The translations under genes and the position numbers were made by a program. Below the pieces are notes generated by a model. It was given only the letters and a program-made list of their open reading frames with translations, did not search any database and was not told where the DNA came from. Positions 23,655-32,295 of a stretch of 64,000 nucleotides of DNA are shown here, piece after piece (position 1 is the first letter of the stretch; each line of letters opens with the position of its first letter). The stretch is from JAVBWO01 sp036677375. Its GTDB lineage: Bacteria > Bacillota > Dehalobacteriia > UBA4068 > UBA4997. The DNA is taken from positions 62,001 to 126,000 of the forward strand of contig JAVBWO010000022.1 of NCBI GenBank assembly GCA_036677375.1, written 5' to 3'.

Positions 23655-24737
23655 ATGAATTTGCCGGAAACAGTGGTTTTAGATGATGCAAGAAATTGCG
23701 CCGTAATTCCCGATCAGACGCTTTTCCCGGGAGAGATACGGCTGCTTGAGCTTACCGCCATCGAAGAGTTTCATGACGCTATCTACCGTTTGTGTGTCCG
23801 GGGGGCTCCGGCCATCGGCATTGCGGCGGCAGCGGGCCTCTACCTGGCGGCTAAGGCTATAGAAAGCACTGATTACCAAACATTTTATGATCAATTCCGC
23901 CGGGCGGCGGATTATCTGGCCACCGCGCGTCCCACGGCGGTGAATCTGTTTTGGGCCATTGACCGGATGGACGCTTGTGTCCGGGCCAATGCGGACAAGC
24001 CTGTGGCGGTGATGAAAAAAGCCCTTCTGGATGAGGTCAACGCTCTGCGGGCGGCGGATATCGCCACCTGCCGCAGCATTGGCGAATACGGCTTGACAAT
24101 CTTAAAGCCTGGTATGGGTGTTTTGACCCACTGCAATGCGGGACAGTTCGCCACCATCAAGTACGGCACTGCCACCGCTCCCATCTACCTGGCCCATGAA
24201 AAGGGGTGGCCCCTTCAAGTCTATGCCGATGAAACCCGCCCTCTTTTGCAGGGCGCCAGGATCACTTGTCTGGAGCTTCAGGCGGCAGGCGTCAATGTGA
24301 CGCTTCTATGTGATAACATGGCGGCTTCCCTTATGTCCCAGGGCAAAGTGAATGTGATTTTTGTAGGCTGTGACCGGGTGGCGGCAAACGGCGACGCCGC
24401 CAATAAAATCGGCACCCTGGGGGTAGCCATTTTGGCCAAGCATTACGGCGTTCCTATCTATTTTTGCGCGCCGACCTCTACCATTGATCTGAATACGCCG
24501 GACGGCAAAGGCATCGCCATCGAGCAGCGTCCCGGCCAGGAAGTTACCAGTTCCTGGTATACCAGGCCCATGGCGCCGGAGGGCATCGGGGTCTACAATC
24601 CAGCCTTTGATGTGACGCCCCATGAGTTGATTAGCGGCATTATTACGGAATACGGCATTGCCCGGGCACCTTACGGGCAAGCGTTCCGGGAAATATTCCA
24701 AAGGAAGGAGGCGCATGATGCCGGAACTTCATTTTGA
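23655..24737 (+). CDS. mtnA: S-methyl-5-thioribose-1-phosphate isomerase
   Basis: A 360-residue MtnA, which converts 5-methylthioribose-1-phosphate to the ribulose form in methylthioadenosine salvage. Signature residues are RGAPAIG (49-55), the catalytic Cys160 in VLTHCNAG, the catalytic Asp240 in VGCDRVAANGD and the C-terminal NPAFDVTPHELISGIITE. Cys160 and Asp240 fall at the same numbers as in the Bacillus subtilis enzyme. AAAGGAG lies about 10 bases before the ATG. The gene overlaps the following aldolase gene by about 20 bases, so the two are coupled. Some homologues use 5-deoxyribose-1-phosphate as well. Confidence 0.95.
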   Translation: MNLPETVVLDDARNCAVIPDQTLFPGEIRLLELTAIEEFHDAIYRLCVRGAPAIGIAAAAGLYLAAKAIESTDYQTFYDQFRRAADYLATARPTAVNLFWAIDRMDACVRANADKPVAVMKKALLDEVNALRAADIATCRSIGEYGLTILKPGMGVLTHCNAGQFATIKYGTATAPIYLAHEKGWPLQVYADETRPLLQGARITCLELQAAGVNVTLLCDNMAASLMSQGKVNVIFVGCDRVAANGDAANKIGTLGVAILAKHYGVPIYFCAPTSTIDLNTPDGKGIAIEQRPGQEVTSSWYTRPMAPEGIGVYNPAFDVTPHELISGIITEYGIARAPYGQAFREIFQRKEAHDAGTSF

Positions 24738-25320
24738 CGAAGCGGCGGAAGCCATCATTAGTATCGGGAAGAAAATGTATGCCCGGAATTTTGTTTCCGC
24801 CAATGATGGCAATATCAGCTGCAAAATAGAGGGCAACCGTCTTTTGGCTACTCCGACGGGGGTGTCTAAAGGAGAAATAAGCAAGGAGCAATTGGTGATT
24901 CTGGATATGAATGGTAATATCCTGGCGGGAACTTTGCAACCTTCTACCGAGATCAAGATGCATTTGCGGGTCTACCGCGAGAATTTTTTGGTAAAGGCAG
25001 TAGTGCATGCCCACCCCCCGGTGGCTACGGCTTATTCCATCGCCGGTTTGGAACTGCCTCGGGAATGCTTGCCCGAAACTCATACCGGTATTGGTACAGT
25101 ACCGGTGGCGCCCTTTGCCGAGCCCGGCACCGAAGCGGTAGCCGAGGCGGTAGCGCCTTACTGCAAATTGCATGTGGCGCTGCTTTTGCAAAGACACGGT
25201 GCTTTGACCTGGGGAGAAAGTCTGCAGCAGGCGTGGTTTCGCATGGAAGCACTGGAACACCATGCTACAATCATGCTTTATGTGCAAATGATCAAGATAC
25301 AAGATCAATTTAAAAAATAA
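24718..25320 (+). CDS. Class II aldolase, probably 5-methylthioribulose-1-phosphate (or deoxyribulose-1-phosphate) aldolase
   Basis: A 200-residue class II aldolase/adducin-type protein. The zinc site is intact: His97 and His99 in VVHAHPPVATAYS and His160 in QRHGALTWG; the catalytic Glu is E78 in PSTEIKMHL. The fold also matches fuculose-phosphate aldolase and MtnB dehydratase, but coupling to mtnA, an MTA deaminase downstream and no mtnC/mtnD in view favour the aldolase of the DHAP shunt, splitting methylthioribulose-1-phosphate into DHAP and methylthioacetaldehyde. That assignment is inference from context. The start may be ATG 24718 (six bases after AGGAGG) or 24715. Confidence 0.82.
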   Translation: MPELHFDEAAEAIISIGKKMYARNFVSANDGNISCKIEGNRLLATPTGVSKGEISKEQLVILDMNGNILAGTLQPSTEIKMHLRVYRENFLVKAVVHAHPPVATAYSIAGLELPRECLPETHTGIGTVPVAPFAEPGTEAVAEAVAPYCKLHVALLLQRHGALTWGESLQQAWFRMEALEHHATIMLYVQMIKIQDQFKK

Positions 25321-25439
25321 AAAACCCCGGCCTTTTGTCGTAGCAAATCATAACAAAGCATAGAAATTTAAATATGGAAAATGACGGGAAGATGCGAACC
25401 GTAAAAATCTGATAATAAAATAAGGAAGAAGGAAACAGA

Positions 25440-26729
25440 ATGCTGTTTAAAAATATCACGCTCCTGGATGAAAATCTACAAGCAATGGAAAACCAATATG
25501 TGGGGATCCGCGGTGAGAGAATCGCTTATATCGGGGACGAAATACCCGGGGAGAATTTCGGCGAGGTTTACGAAGGCAAAGGGAAGCTTTTGATGAGCGG
25601 CTTCTTTAACGCCCATGCCCATACCCCCATGACACTCTTGCGGGGCTATGGCGAGAATATGGCTTTGTCCGACTGGCTAAACCAGCGGATCTTTCCTTTT
25701 GAAAACCAATTGACCGGAGAGGATGTTTATTACAGCACGTTGTTGGGGATAGGGGAGATGCTGCGATACGGCACGGTGTCCGCCAGCGATATGTATTATT
25801 TTGGGGAAGAGATGGCCCGGGCCATCGAAGAAAGCGGCATGAAAAACAATCTTAGCCTGGGCGTGGTCTGCTTTGATGACAGTGACCTCTACGATTTGCC
25901 CCGCTACCATGAAATTCAGCAGGTATATGCCGCTCATAATGGCGGTGGCAACGGCAGGTTGAAAGTGGATATGTGCATTCACGCCGAGTATACTTCCACG
26001 CCGAAAGTAGTACGTCAGCTTGCCGAATATTGTATGGAATTGGGCGCGAGGGTGCATATCCATTTGTCGGAAACCGCAGCTGAGCACGAGCAATGCAAAG
26101 AAAGACACCAGGGACAGACGCCGGCGGCCTATTTCAATGCGATGGGCCTTTTCGACAACCCCACCCTTGCCGCTCATTGTGTTTGGTTAGACGATGAGGA
26201 TTTTGACATTCTCAAAGAAAAAGGGGTGACTGTGGCCAGTTGCCCGGTGAGCAATCTTAAGCTGGCCAGCGGCGTCTGTAATGTGCCGCGCCTTTTGGAG
26301 ATGGGGATAAATGTGGCTTTGGGTACGGACAGCGCTGCCAGCAACAATAACCTGAACCTGATGGAGGATTTGAAGGTATTTTCCATTGTCCATAGAGGAA
26401 AATACTATGACCCTACATTAATCACGCCGGAGCAGGCTTTAACCGCCGCGACCAAAGCGGGCGCGCAGGCCCAGGGACGGAGCGATACGGGAAGCCTTAA
26501 AGTAGGCAACCGGGCTGATCTTCTGGTCATGGATATCGACGTGCCAAATATGCAGCCCGTACATAGCTTGATCAATAATGTTGTCTATGCCGCCAACGGA
26601 GGGGACATCGTGCTTACCATGGTGGATGGCAAAGTGCTGTATCAAAACGGTGAATATCGTACCATCGATATGGAGAAAGTCGTTTATCAGGTGGGAAAAT
26701 CCCGCCGGCGCATCCTTTCGCAGCTTTAA
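25440..26729 (+). CDS. mtaD: 5-methylthioadenosine/S-adenosylhomocysteine deaminase
   Basis: A 429-residue amidohydrolase that deaminates methylthioadenosine and SAH to the inosine derivatives. Metal ligands are visible: NAHAHTPM (H59, H61), MCIHAEYTSTP, VHIHLSETAAE and LGTDSAASNNNLN, plus the ring-binding CPVSNLKLASG typical of MtaD. The length fits the family. It lies 119 bases after the aldolase gene with its own GGAAGAAGGA site and is probably in the same unit, which ends at the terminator at 26806. With mtnA and the aldolase it suggests a route MTA to methylthioinosine to MTR-1-P, although no nucleoside phosphorylase lies in the window. Confidence 0.93.
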   Translation: MLFKNITLLDENLQAMENQYVGIRGERIAYIGDEIPGENFGEVYEGKGKLLMSGFFNAHAHTPMTLLRGYGENMALSDWLNQRIFPFENQLTGEDVYYSTLLGIGEMLRYGTVSASDMYYFGEEMARAIEESGMKNNLSLGVVCFDDSDLYDLPRYHEIQQVYAAHNGGGNGRLKVDMCIHAEYTSTPKVVRQLAEYCMELGARVHIHLSETAAEHEQCKERHQGQTPAAYFNAMGLFDNPTLAAHCVWLDDEDFDILKEKGVTVASCPVSNLKLASGVCNVPRLLEMGINVALGTDSAASNNNLNLMEDLKVFSIVHRGKYYDPTLITPEQALTAATKAGAQAQGRSDTGSLKVGNRADLLVMDIDVPNMQPVHSLINNVVYAANGGDIVLTMVDGKVLYQNGEYRTIDMEKVVYQVGKSRRRILSQL

Positions 26730-26805
26730 TGTTTTTTGTTAAGTTACCCGGTTTTTGTTTTGGTATTTAATTTATTGCTATGCATCGAGATTCTTCAGAC
26801 AATTT

Positions 26806-26836
26806 AAAATCCCGGCTTATGCCGGGATTTTAATGT
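26806..26836 (+). terminator. Intrinsic terminator of the MTA salvage unit
   Basis: A perfect 11-bp stem AAAATCCCGGC (26806-26816) and GCCGGGATTTT (26821-26831) with loop TTAT. The T-tract is part of the right arm. Confidence 0.85.
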
Positions 26837-26864
26837 TATTGTGACTGGAATCCGTTGAATACGC
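26837..26864. repeat. Post-terminator repeat, copy B
   Basis: TATTGTGACTGGAATCCG and following bases match copy A (5443-5470) at 22 of 28 positions. As there, it begins within six bases of the terminator stem. Confidence 0.55.
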
Positions 26865-26885
26865 ATAAGTGGGCGAAACAAAAGG

Positions 26886-26993
26886 TAGTGTCAACATTTA
26901 TGCGCAAAAAATTTGCAGTCTCTGGGGAAATGAAGTTATACACAATGGAGGAGTCGTCACGAATGGCCTCCAGAGATAGTGTCAACATTTATG
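26886..26993. repeat. Direct 17-bp repeats with enclosed inverted repeat
   Basis: TAGTGTCAACATTTATG occurs at 26886-26902 and again at 26977-26993. Between them are GCAAA/TTTGC just after copy one, and TCTCTGG (26919-26925) with CCAGAGA (26970-26976), the latter abutting copy two. It could be the footprint of a mobile element or a pair of binding sites. No gene is seen in 26865-27144. Confidence 0.6.
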
Positions 26994-27144
26994 TGTGATT
27001 CCAAGAAAACCGGAGATTAAACAACCCAAAACCTTCTGTGTGACGGGCGATGATGATATCGGGGGATTTTTAATGATTTTAAGGAAACGGTAAGAAAAGC
27101 GGAAACTGCTTGTTTGATCTTTTGAAAATTGGCATAAGAGGGTA

Positions 27145-28341
27145 TCAACGATAAATCTGATTTTGATAGGAAATACAATTGCGGCCGTTGGTTTTTGCTT
27201 GATAGAGCGCATCATCCGCTTCGGCAAACAATTCTCTAAAGCTTTTGCATCCGCCGGCGGGCAGGGATGCGATGCCCATGCTTATGGTGACGGTGTTGGC
27301 TACGGAACAGCTGGCGGCAATACCGATCTCTTCAATACCACGACGAATCTTTTGGGCCAAAGTCAGAATGTCTTCCTTTGGCATTTCCCCCAGCATGATA
27401 AGAAATTCTTCGCCGCCGTAGCGGGAAATGATATTGGTGGCATTTTTCAGGGTCTCCTGCAAGAAGTTGGACACATTTTGTAAGCAAAGATCACCCTGTT
27501 CATGACCGAAGGTATCGTTATAGAGCTTGAACAGGTCGATATCCAGGATCATCAGGACAACGCCGTTTTCGGTCTGGATATTTTTATTTAGAAGCTTGGT
27601 AATCCTCTTGTCGGCGCCTCTGCGATTCAAAAGATTAGTCAAAGCGTCGGTTTCCGCCAACTGCGCCAGTTTTCGGTTGGAGAGCTCCAGCTTTTTTTGA
27701 GAGAGAAAAGAAGAAAAAAAGGTGCAGTAGAAATTCTGGGAAAATATGACGGTGGCAATTCCCATTATAATTGCCTGCTGGATCAGGTATACCGGTAGAC
27801 CCAGACGTATGATGGCAATACAGACCACCGTTACGGCATAAAAGCTGACGGCAATGATTTCTTGCATTTTAGCGATAGGTACGATGGCTAAAACGATGAG
27901 AAGGATCACAAAGTTAAAAAGGGTTCCGCATTCCAGCAAATCCAGGATTGCAAAGAAAAGTACGCCGGTGCTAAACAGCCACCAGAAGCTATGATATATA
28001 AAAGAAAGGAATAATAAATTTTTTTCATTTGGAGTGAATGCAAAGTTGATAAGGACTAAGTATACGATAGCCAAAAACAAAAGGAAATAATTACCGTATA
28101 TATAAAGTGGTTGAAAGCTGGCATGAGTAAGACTGAGAGTATCTACAATCATATTGGAGATCTCGATCACCAGCAGAAAAATAAGAAGAGGAACCATCCT
28201 CTTCATGTTGATCAATGTCAGCTTTTTGAGGAAATCTGCTTGTATATCGGCTGCCAGGCCGGCACGTTCTTTTTTCAGATTGCTAAAGGAATTTTTTTTG
28301 TTCAGGGTCAGTTCTGTTATGATATCTAAAATCACATTCAT
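27145..28341 (-). CDS. Membrane-bound diguanylate cyclase (GGDEF)
   Basis: A 398-residue protein. Residues about 48-205 contain five or six transmembrane helices of an unassigned sensor region. Residues about 225-395 form a GGDEF domain, with LAETDALTNLLNRRGADK, the MILDIDLFKLYNDTFGHEQGD metal site and the active-site loop GGEEF (309-313), so it should make cyclic di-GMP. The RxxD inhibitory I-site expected at about 300-303 is absent (NATN), so product feedback inhibition at that site is unlikely. The ATG at 28341 has GGGAG seven bases upstream. It is monocistronic. The signal sensed is unknown. Confidence 0.92.
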   Translation of the reverse strand: MNVILDIITELTLNKKNSFSNLKKERAGLAADIQADFLKKLTLINMKRMVPLLIFLLVIEISNMIVDTLSLTHASFQPLYIYGNYFLLFLAIVYLVLINFAFTPNEKNLLFLSFIYHSFWWLFSTGVLFFAILDLLECGTLFNFVILLIVLAIVPIAKMQEIIAVSFYAVTVVCIAIIRLGLPVYLIQQAIIMGIATVIFSQNFYCTFFSSFLSQKKLELSNRKLAQLAETDALTNLLNRRGADKRITKLLNKNIQTENGVVLMILDIDLFKLYNDTFGHEQGDLCLQNVSNFLQETLKNATNIISRYGGEEFLIMLGEMPKEDILTLAQKIRRGIEEIGIAASCSVANTVTISMGIASLPAGGCKSFRELFAEADDALYQAKTNGRNCISYQNQIYR

Positions 28342-29054
28342 GCCGACACTCCCAATTCATTTACTATTCCTATAAGACGTTTTTAAGGCGTTCTTTTTAT
28401 GTGAAAAATAAGAAAATGCCTGCGTTAATTATTATATCATATTTAAAATAAAACAAAGAGAAAATTCACCGGTTTGTTACATTATCGACAAAATTAGACA
28501 AATTATTACATATTAAATTATGAAATTCATTAAAAAAAGAACTCTATTTGATTTTTCTAGAAGCTGTAGTAATAGACGGAAAATAATATAAAAAATAAGC
28601 AAAATTAAGCAATGGCAAAAATAGAGAAGAGAAAAAAGAAAAATGAAATATCCAAGCAGAACAATACAATAAAGAAAAAACCTAAGACATCGAGCATTAA
28701 GCGGGAAAAGACGGCAATATTAAGCAGGGGAACTAGCAGGCTGGCTTGTCTGAGAAGCTTGGAATAATCCCAGAATCTGTGTAAACTCAGTTTGGTATAA
28801 AAAGAGCGAATATTGGTAAAGAGCGAATCATCTGTCCGGGAAGCTTCTGTTATTTAGTTAGCATTTAGTTAATATTAGTGAACGATGGTAAATGCCGCCA
28901 TATTTTGCAAAGGGTTTTTTCATGAATCGGCATGGCATCCTATTTTTATCATACTATCATCCTATCGCCTATCATCTCGTCATAAAGTGAAATTTGCGGG
29001 TTCTATAGATAGAACAAAGACGACTCCATGCTTGAAGTTTTGGTAAACCGTATT
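28342..29054. other. AT-rich intergenic stretch, no gene seen
   Basis: About 710 bases between the cyclase promoter side and the Tex stop. It is strongly AT-rich (28430-28700) with many A-runs. I find no convincing ORF with a ribosome binding site, no strong hairpin and no RNA gene. The Tex transcript from the right must end here, but I could not identify its terminator. Confidence 0.5.
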
Positions 29055-31235
29055 TTAGCGTTGCGGGGAAACGGTTTTTTTTTCTTCTTTTTGGATTTTC
29101 ATGGTAAGCGAAATACGTTTTTTGGCCACATCCACCGAAAGCACTTGTACCTCCACAAGGTCACCTACCTTCAATACCTCGGAGGGGTGGCGGATGAAGC
29201 GGTCAGTGATTTGGGAGATGTGAACGAGGCCGTCCTGGTGCACGCCGATATCCACAAAAACCCCAAAATCAATGACATTTCTGACTGTGCCGGTTAAAAG
29301 CATACCTGGTATAAGATCCTTGAGATCCATAATATCGGTGCGTAAAAGGGGAAGCGGCAGCTGATCTCGCAGGTCGCGCCCTGGTTTCAGCAATTCCGTC
29401 ACCATATCGCGCAAAGTTGGTACCCCAATACCGCAGGCAGCGGCAGTTTGCGCCTCGCCCAGCTTCTGAATGCGCTGTGGCAGATCATGGATGGCTTGTG
29501 CAGCTACATCCTGGAGGGTATAGCCAAAAAGCTCCAAAAGTTTTTGGGCAGCTTCGTAGGATTCCGGATGGACGGCAGTATTATCCAAAATATTTTTACC
29601 GTGGGGGATGCGCAGGAAGCCAGCGCATTGCTCATAAGCCTTAGGCCCCAGGCGGGGCACTTTTTTTAGTTGAGCGCGGTGGGTAAAGCTGCCGTTTTCG
29701 TCCCGGTAGACGGTAATATTTTTGGCGATGGCGGCATTCAAGCCGGCAATATAGGTGAGCAGGGAGGCGGAAGCGGTATTCAAGTCTACCCCGACACTGT
29801 TGACACAGCTTTCTACCACGCCGCTTAAAGTGCTGTCCAGACGCGCCGGCGGCATATCATGCTGATATTGTCCGACACCGATGGATTTGGGGTCGATCTT
29901 GACCAGTTCCGCCAGCGGGTCTTGCAGGCGGTGTGCAATGGAGATGGCGCTGCGGACGGTAACGTCCAGATCGGGGAATTCCTGCGCGGCTAGTTTGGAA
30001 GCGGAGTAGACGGAAGCTCCCGCCTCGTTCACTACCATATAGGCAAGCTTGCGATCCAGGGAACGGAGCAGTCCGGCAACGAAGATCTCCGATTCCTTGG
30101 AAGCCGTACCATTGCCGATAGAAATAAGCTCTACCCGGTATTTATGAATAAGGTTCTTAAGAATCTCTGCGGCTTCCTCTGTTTTATTCTGGGGCGGTGT
30201 AGGGTAGACGACCGTATGAACCAGAAGCTTGCCGGTCTCGTCCACCACTGCGATCTTGCAGCCGGTGCGGTATGCGGGGTCTAAGCCTAAGACAACTTTG
30301 CCTTTCACCGGCGGTTGGAGCAACAGAGGCTTTAAGTTCATACCGAACATGGCGATGGCTTGCTCAGAGGCCTTTTCCGTCAGTTCGTTCCGTACTTCCC
30401 GCTGAATGGAAGGCTCGATCAGACGTTTCCAGGCATCCGCTGCCGCTTCTTCGACACAGACGGTGGTAATGCTGCCGGGGCGGACAAAAGTGGCACGTAG
30501 TTTGGCAAGAACCGTCTCGGGATTGATTTGGATATCGGCTTTTAGAAATTCCTCCCGCTCTCCCCGGTTAATGGCGAGGATACGGTGGCTGGGAAGCTTG
30601 CGCACGGGTTCCTGGTAATCATAATACATGCTGTAGACGGAATCCTCTGCTTTGGCTGCTTTGACGGTCATAATACCTTCCCTGTACAGTAGGGTGCGGA
30701 GATCCTTGCGACAGGCGGCATCGTCTGAGATCTGCTCAGCGATGATATCTTTCGCTCCGGCAATGGCTTCCTCCCAATTGTTTACTTGCTTTATGGCATC
30801 CAGAAAAGGCAGGGCTAGTTCTGCCAGATTGCCTGATTTGATATCCTGTGCCAATAAGAGGACAGCCAAAGGGGCAAGCCCTTTTTCTTGGGCAATGGTG
30901 GCCCTGGTACGACGTTTGGGGCGGTAGGGACGGTAGAGATCCTCCACCTCGGTTATCGTGACAGCGGCATCAATGGCAATGGAGAGCTCTTCTGTCAGCT
31001 TATCCTGCGAAGCGATGTTTTCCAAGACTTCGTTTTTTCGCTTTTCTAAATTTCTTAGGTATTGCAGGCGGTCAGAAAATTCCCGGAGCACCTGGTCGTC
31101 GCAGGAACCGGTCATTTCCTTTCTGTAACGGGCGATAAATGGGATAGTATTGCCATCGTCAATGAGAGAAATCATATTTTCGGCATAATGAGGATTTAAA
31201 TTGAATTCTTTAATCAGCAGCGCGGAAATATTCAT
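29055..31235 (-). CDS. tex: Tex family S1 RNA-binding transcription accessory protein
   Basis: A 726-residue Tex protein, a cytoplasmic nucleic-acid-binding factor. Domain order: N-terminal helical Tex region (FIARYRKEMTGS, LYRPYRPKRRTRATIAQEKG), YqgF-like RNase H fold (about 325-450; VLGLDPAYRTGCKIAVVDETG), helix-hairpin-helix pair (about 490-560; GVDLNTASASLLTYIAGL) and a C-terminal S1 domain (about 645-715; GMLLTGTVRNVIDFGVFVDI). Length and order are normal. The ATG at 31235 has AGGAGGAG four bases upstream. It appears to be monocistronic. Confidence 0.96.
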   Translation of the reverse strand: MNISALLIKEFNLNPHYAENMISLIDDGNTIPFIARYRKEMTGSCDDQVLREFSDRLQYLRNLEKRKNEVLENIASQDKLTEELSIAIDAAVTITEVEDLYRPYRPKRRTRATIAQEKGLAPLAVLLLAQDIKSGNLAELALPFLDAIKQVNNWEEAIAGAKDIIAEQISDDAACRKDLRTLLYREGIMTVKAAKAEDSVYSMYYDYQEPVRKLPSHRILAINRGEREEFLKADIQINPETVLAKLRATFVRPGSITTVCVEEAAADAWKRLIEPSIQREVRNELTEKASEQAIAMFGMNLKPLLLQPPVKGKVVLGLDPAYRTGCKIAVVDETGKLLVHTVVYPTPPQNKTEEAAEILKNLIHKYRVELISIGNGTASKESEIFVAGLLRSLDRKLAYMVVNEAGASVYSASKLAAQEFPDLDVTVRSAISIAHRLQDPLAELVKIDPKSIGVGQYQHDMPPARLDSTLSGVVESCVNSVGVDLNTASASLLTYIAGLNAAIAKNITVYRDENGSFTHRAQLKKVPRLGPKAYEQCAGFLRIPHGKNILDNTAVHPESYEAAQKLLELFGYTLQDVAAQAIHDLPQRIQKLGEAQTAAACGIGVPTLRDMVTELLKPGRDLRDQLPLPLLRTDIMDLKDLIPGMLLTGTVRNVIDFGVFVDIGVHQDGLVHISQITDRFIRHPSEVLKVGDLVEVQVLSVDVAKKRISLTMKIQKEEKKTVSPQR

Positions 31236-31542
31236 AGCTCCTCCTGGGATTTTTTATTTTTCCATTTTAACTGAGGTTGGTGATATAGACATTAGTTTAC
31301 TCGATATGCGCAATAAAGTAAATCGCCGGACTGAAAAATCGTTATCGCAATTGGCAAGGAGTAAAAAATTTTTTGAATAAAAATTCTTTATTTAAAATAC
31401 GGTGTTTGTATTGATGCTCATAAAAGCTCTTTTATACTTATATCATGCAGAAGATTCTTATAATATAAAAAATTTTAGCTCTTTTATTCGGCAGGATATT
31501 GTTAAAAAAAATAGAATCATTCTTGTAATTAACTTATTAGCG

Positions 31543-31731
31543 TATAATATATTTGACAGTTCAAATTCATAAAGTCCAGCCGTGAGAAAAAAGAATCATT
31601 TTCCCAGAGAGTTTTTCGCAAGGAAATTGGAATAAAATGACGTTTGAGTAGCGCGTATGAAAAGTTCGTTTTGGGAGATCATTGATGCAAGTGCCGGGCT
31701 GAAACATTAAAGTTACAGCCCGGCCTTTTTT
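31543..31731 (+). ncRNA. Candidate small RNA or orphan leader
   Basis: TATAAT at 31543-31548 (weak -35 TTCTTG 17 bases upstream) and a strong terminator at 31693-31731 bracket about 175 bases without any ORF. The terminator cannot belong to Tex, which reads the other way and starts at 31235. A five-base segment CAGCC at about 31576 could pair with GGCTG of the terminator stem, so a switch is possible. I cannot assign a known RNA family. Confidence 0.4.
31693..31731 (+). terminator. Intrinsic terminator without an upstream gene
   Basis: GCCGGGCTG (31693-31701) pairs perfectly with CAGCCCGGC (31716-31724). The loop contains a further AAC/GTT pairing, and CTTTTTT follows. The rest of 31236-31980 has no gene; the region 31380-31560 is AT-rich. 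Confidence 0.9.
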
Positions 31732-31835
31732 CAGCAATTTATTCTATAGGCCATCCTATTTTTCCCATTTGGCCTGTTCATATAATAATAAAAAAACAAT
31801 ATCTTTGCAATTTTTAACCTGATGCCGATAACGGG

Positions 31836-31863
31836 TTGCATTTCCTGGTGGACATGATAAAAT
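31836..31863 (+). promoter_or_regulatory. Candidate promoter of the V-ATPase operon
   Basis: TTGCAT (31836-31841), 16 bases, extended -10 TGATAAAAT (31855-31863). The transcript would start near 31870, giving a leader of about 110 bases before the first gene. Confidence 0.5.
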
Positions 31864-31980
31864 TTAAAAATGTCGAATATTTTGATTATTTAGCAATTTG
31901 GGAGATGTAACTTTTCTGTTCTTCTTTGGTATTACAACGCATAGCAACAAATAAAAACGCAAACGAAGGTGGTGAGAAAA

Positions 31981-32295
31981 ATGTCGCTGGAAGCAATTAA
32001 AACAGTAACGGCTGCGGAGAAAAATGCGGAACGGGTCCGGTGCGAGGCGCAAGTTCAGGCAAAACAAATGGTCACTGAAGCGGAAAATCTCGGAAAGCAA
32101 GATTTAGCTCTGGCTAAGGCAAGAGCCGAAGAGGCTATTGCATCAATCGACCGTGACGTTTCGGCAAAGTCGGCTGTGGCGGCAGAGGAGATTGCACAAA
32201 ACACTGATGCGGCATGTCAGAAATTAAGGCAGGAAGCCAAAAGCAAAATGGATGAAGCCGTAGCAATTATTATCGGAAGGATCGTGAATGGCTAA
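31981..32295 (+). CDS. ntpF: V-type ATPase peripheral stalk subunit G/H
   Basis: A 104-residue, almost entirely helical protein rich in Ala, Glu, Lys and Arg (AEKNAERVRCEAQVQAKQM), matching the short stalk subunit that pairs with subunit E to form the peripheral stator. Family members have low sequence identity, so the call rests on length, coiled-coil character and first position in the operon, as in the E. hirae ntp cluster. The ATG at 31981 has AAGGTGG eight bases upstream. Its TAA overlaps the ATG of the next gene (TAATG). Confidence 0.82.
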   Translation: MSLEAIKTVTAAEKNAERVRCEAQVQAKQMVTEAENLGKQDLALAKARAEEAIASIDRDVSAKSAVAAEEIAQNTDAACQKLRQEAKSKMDEAVAIIIGRIVNG

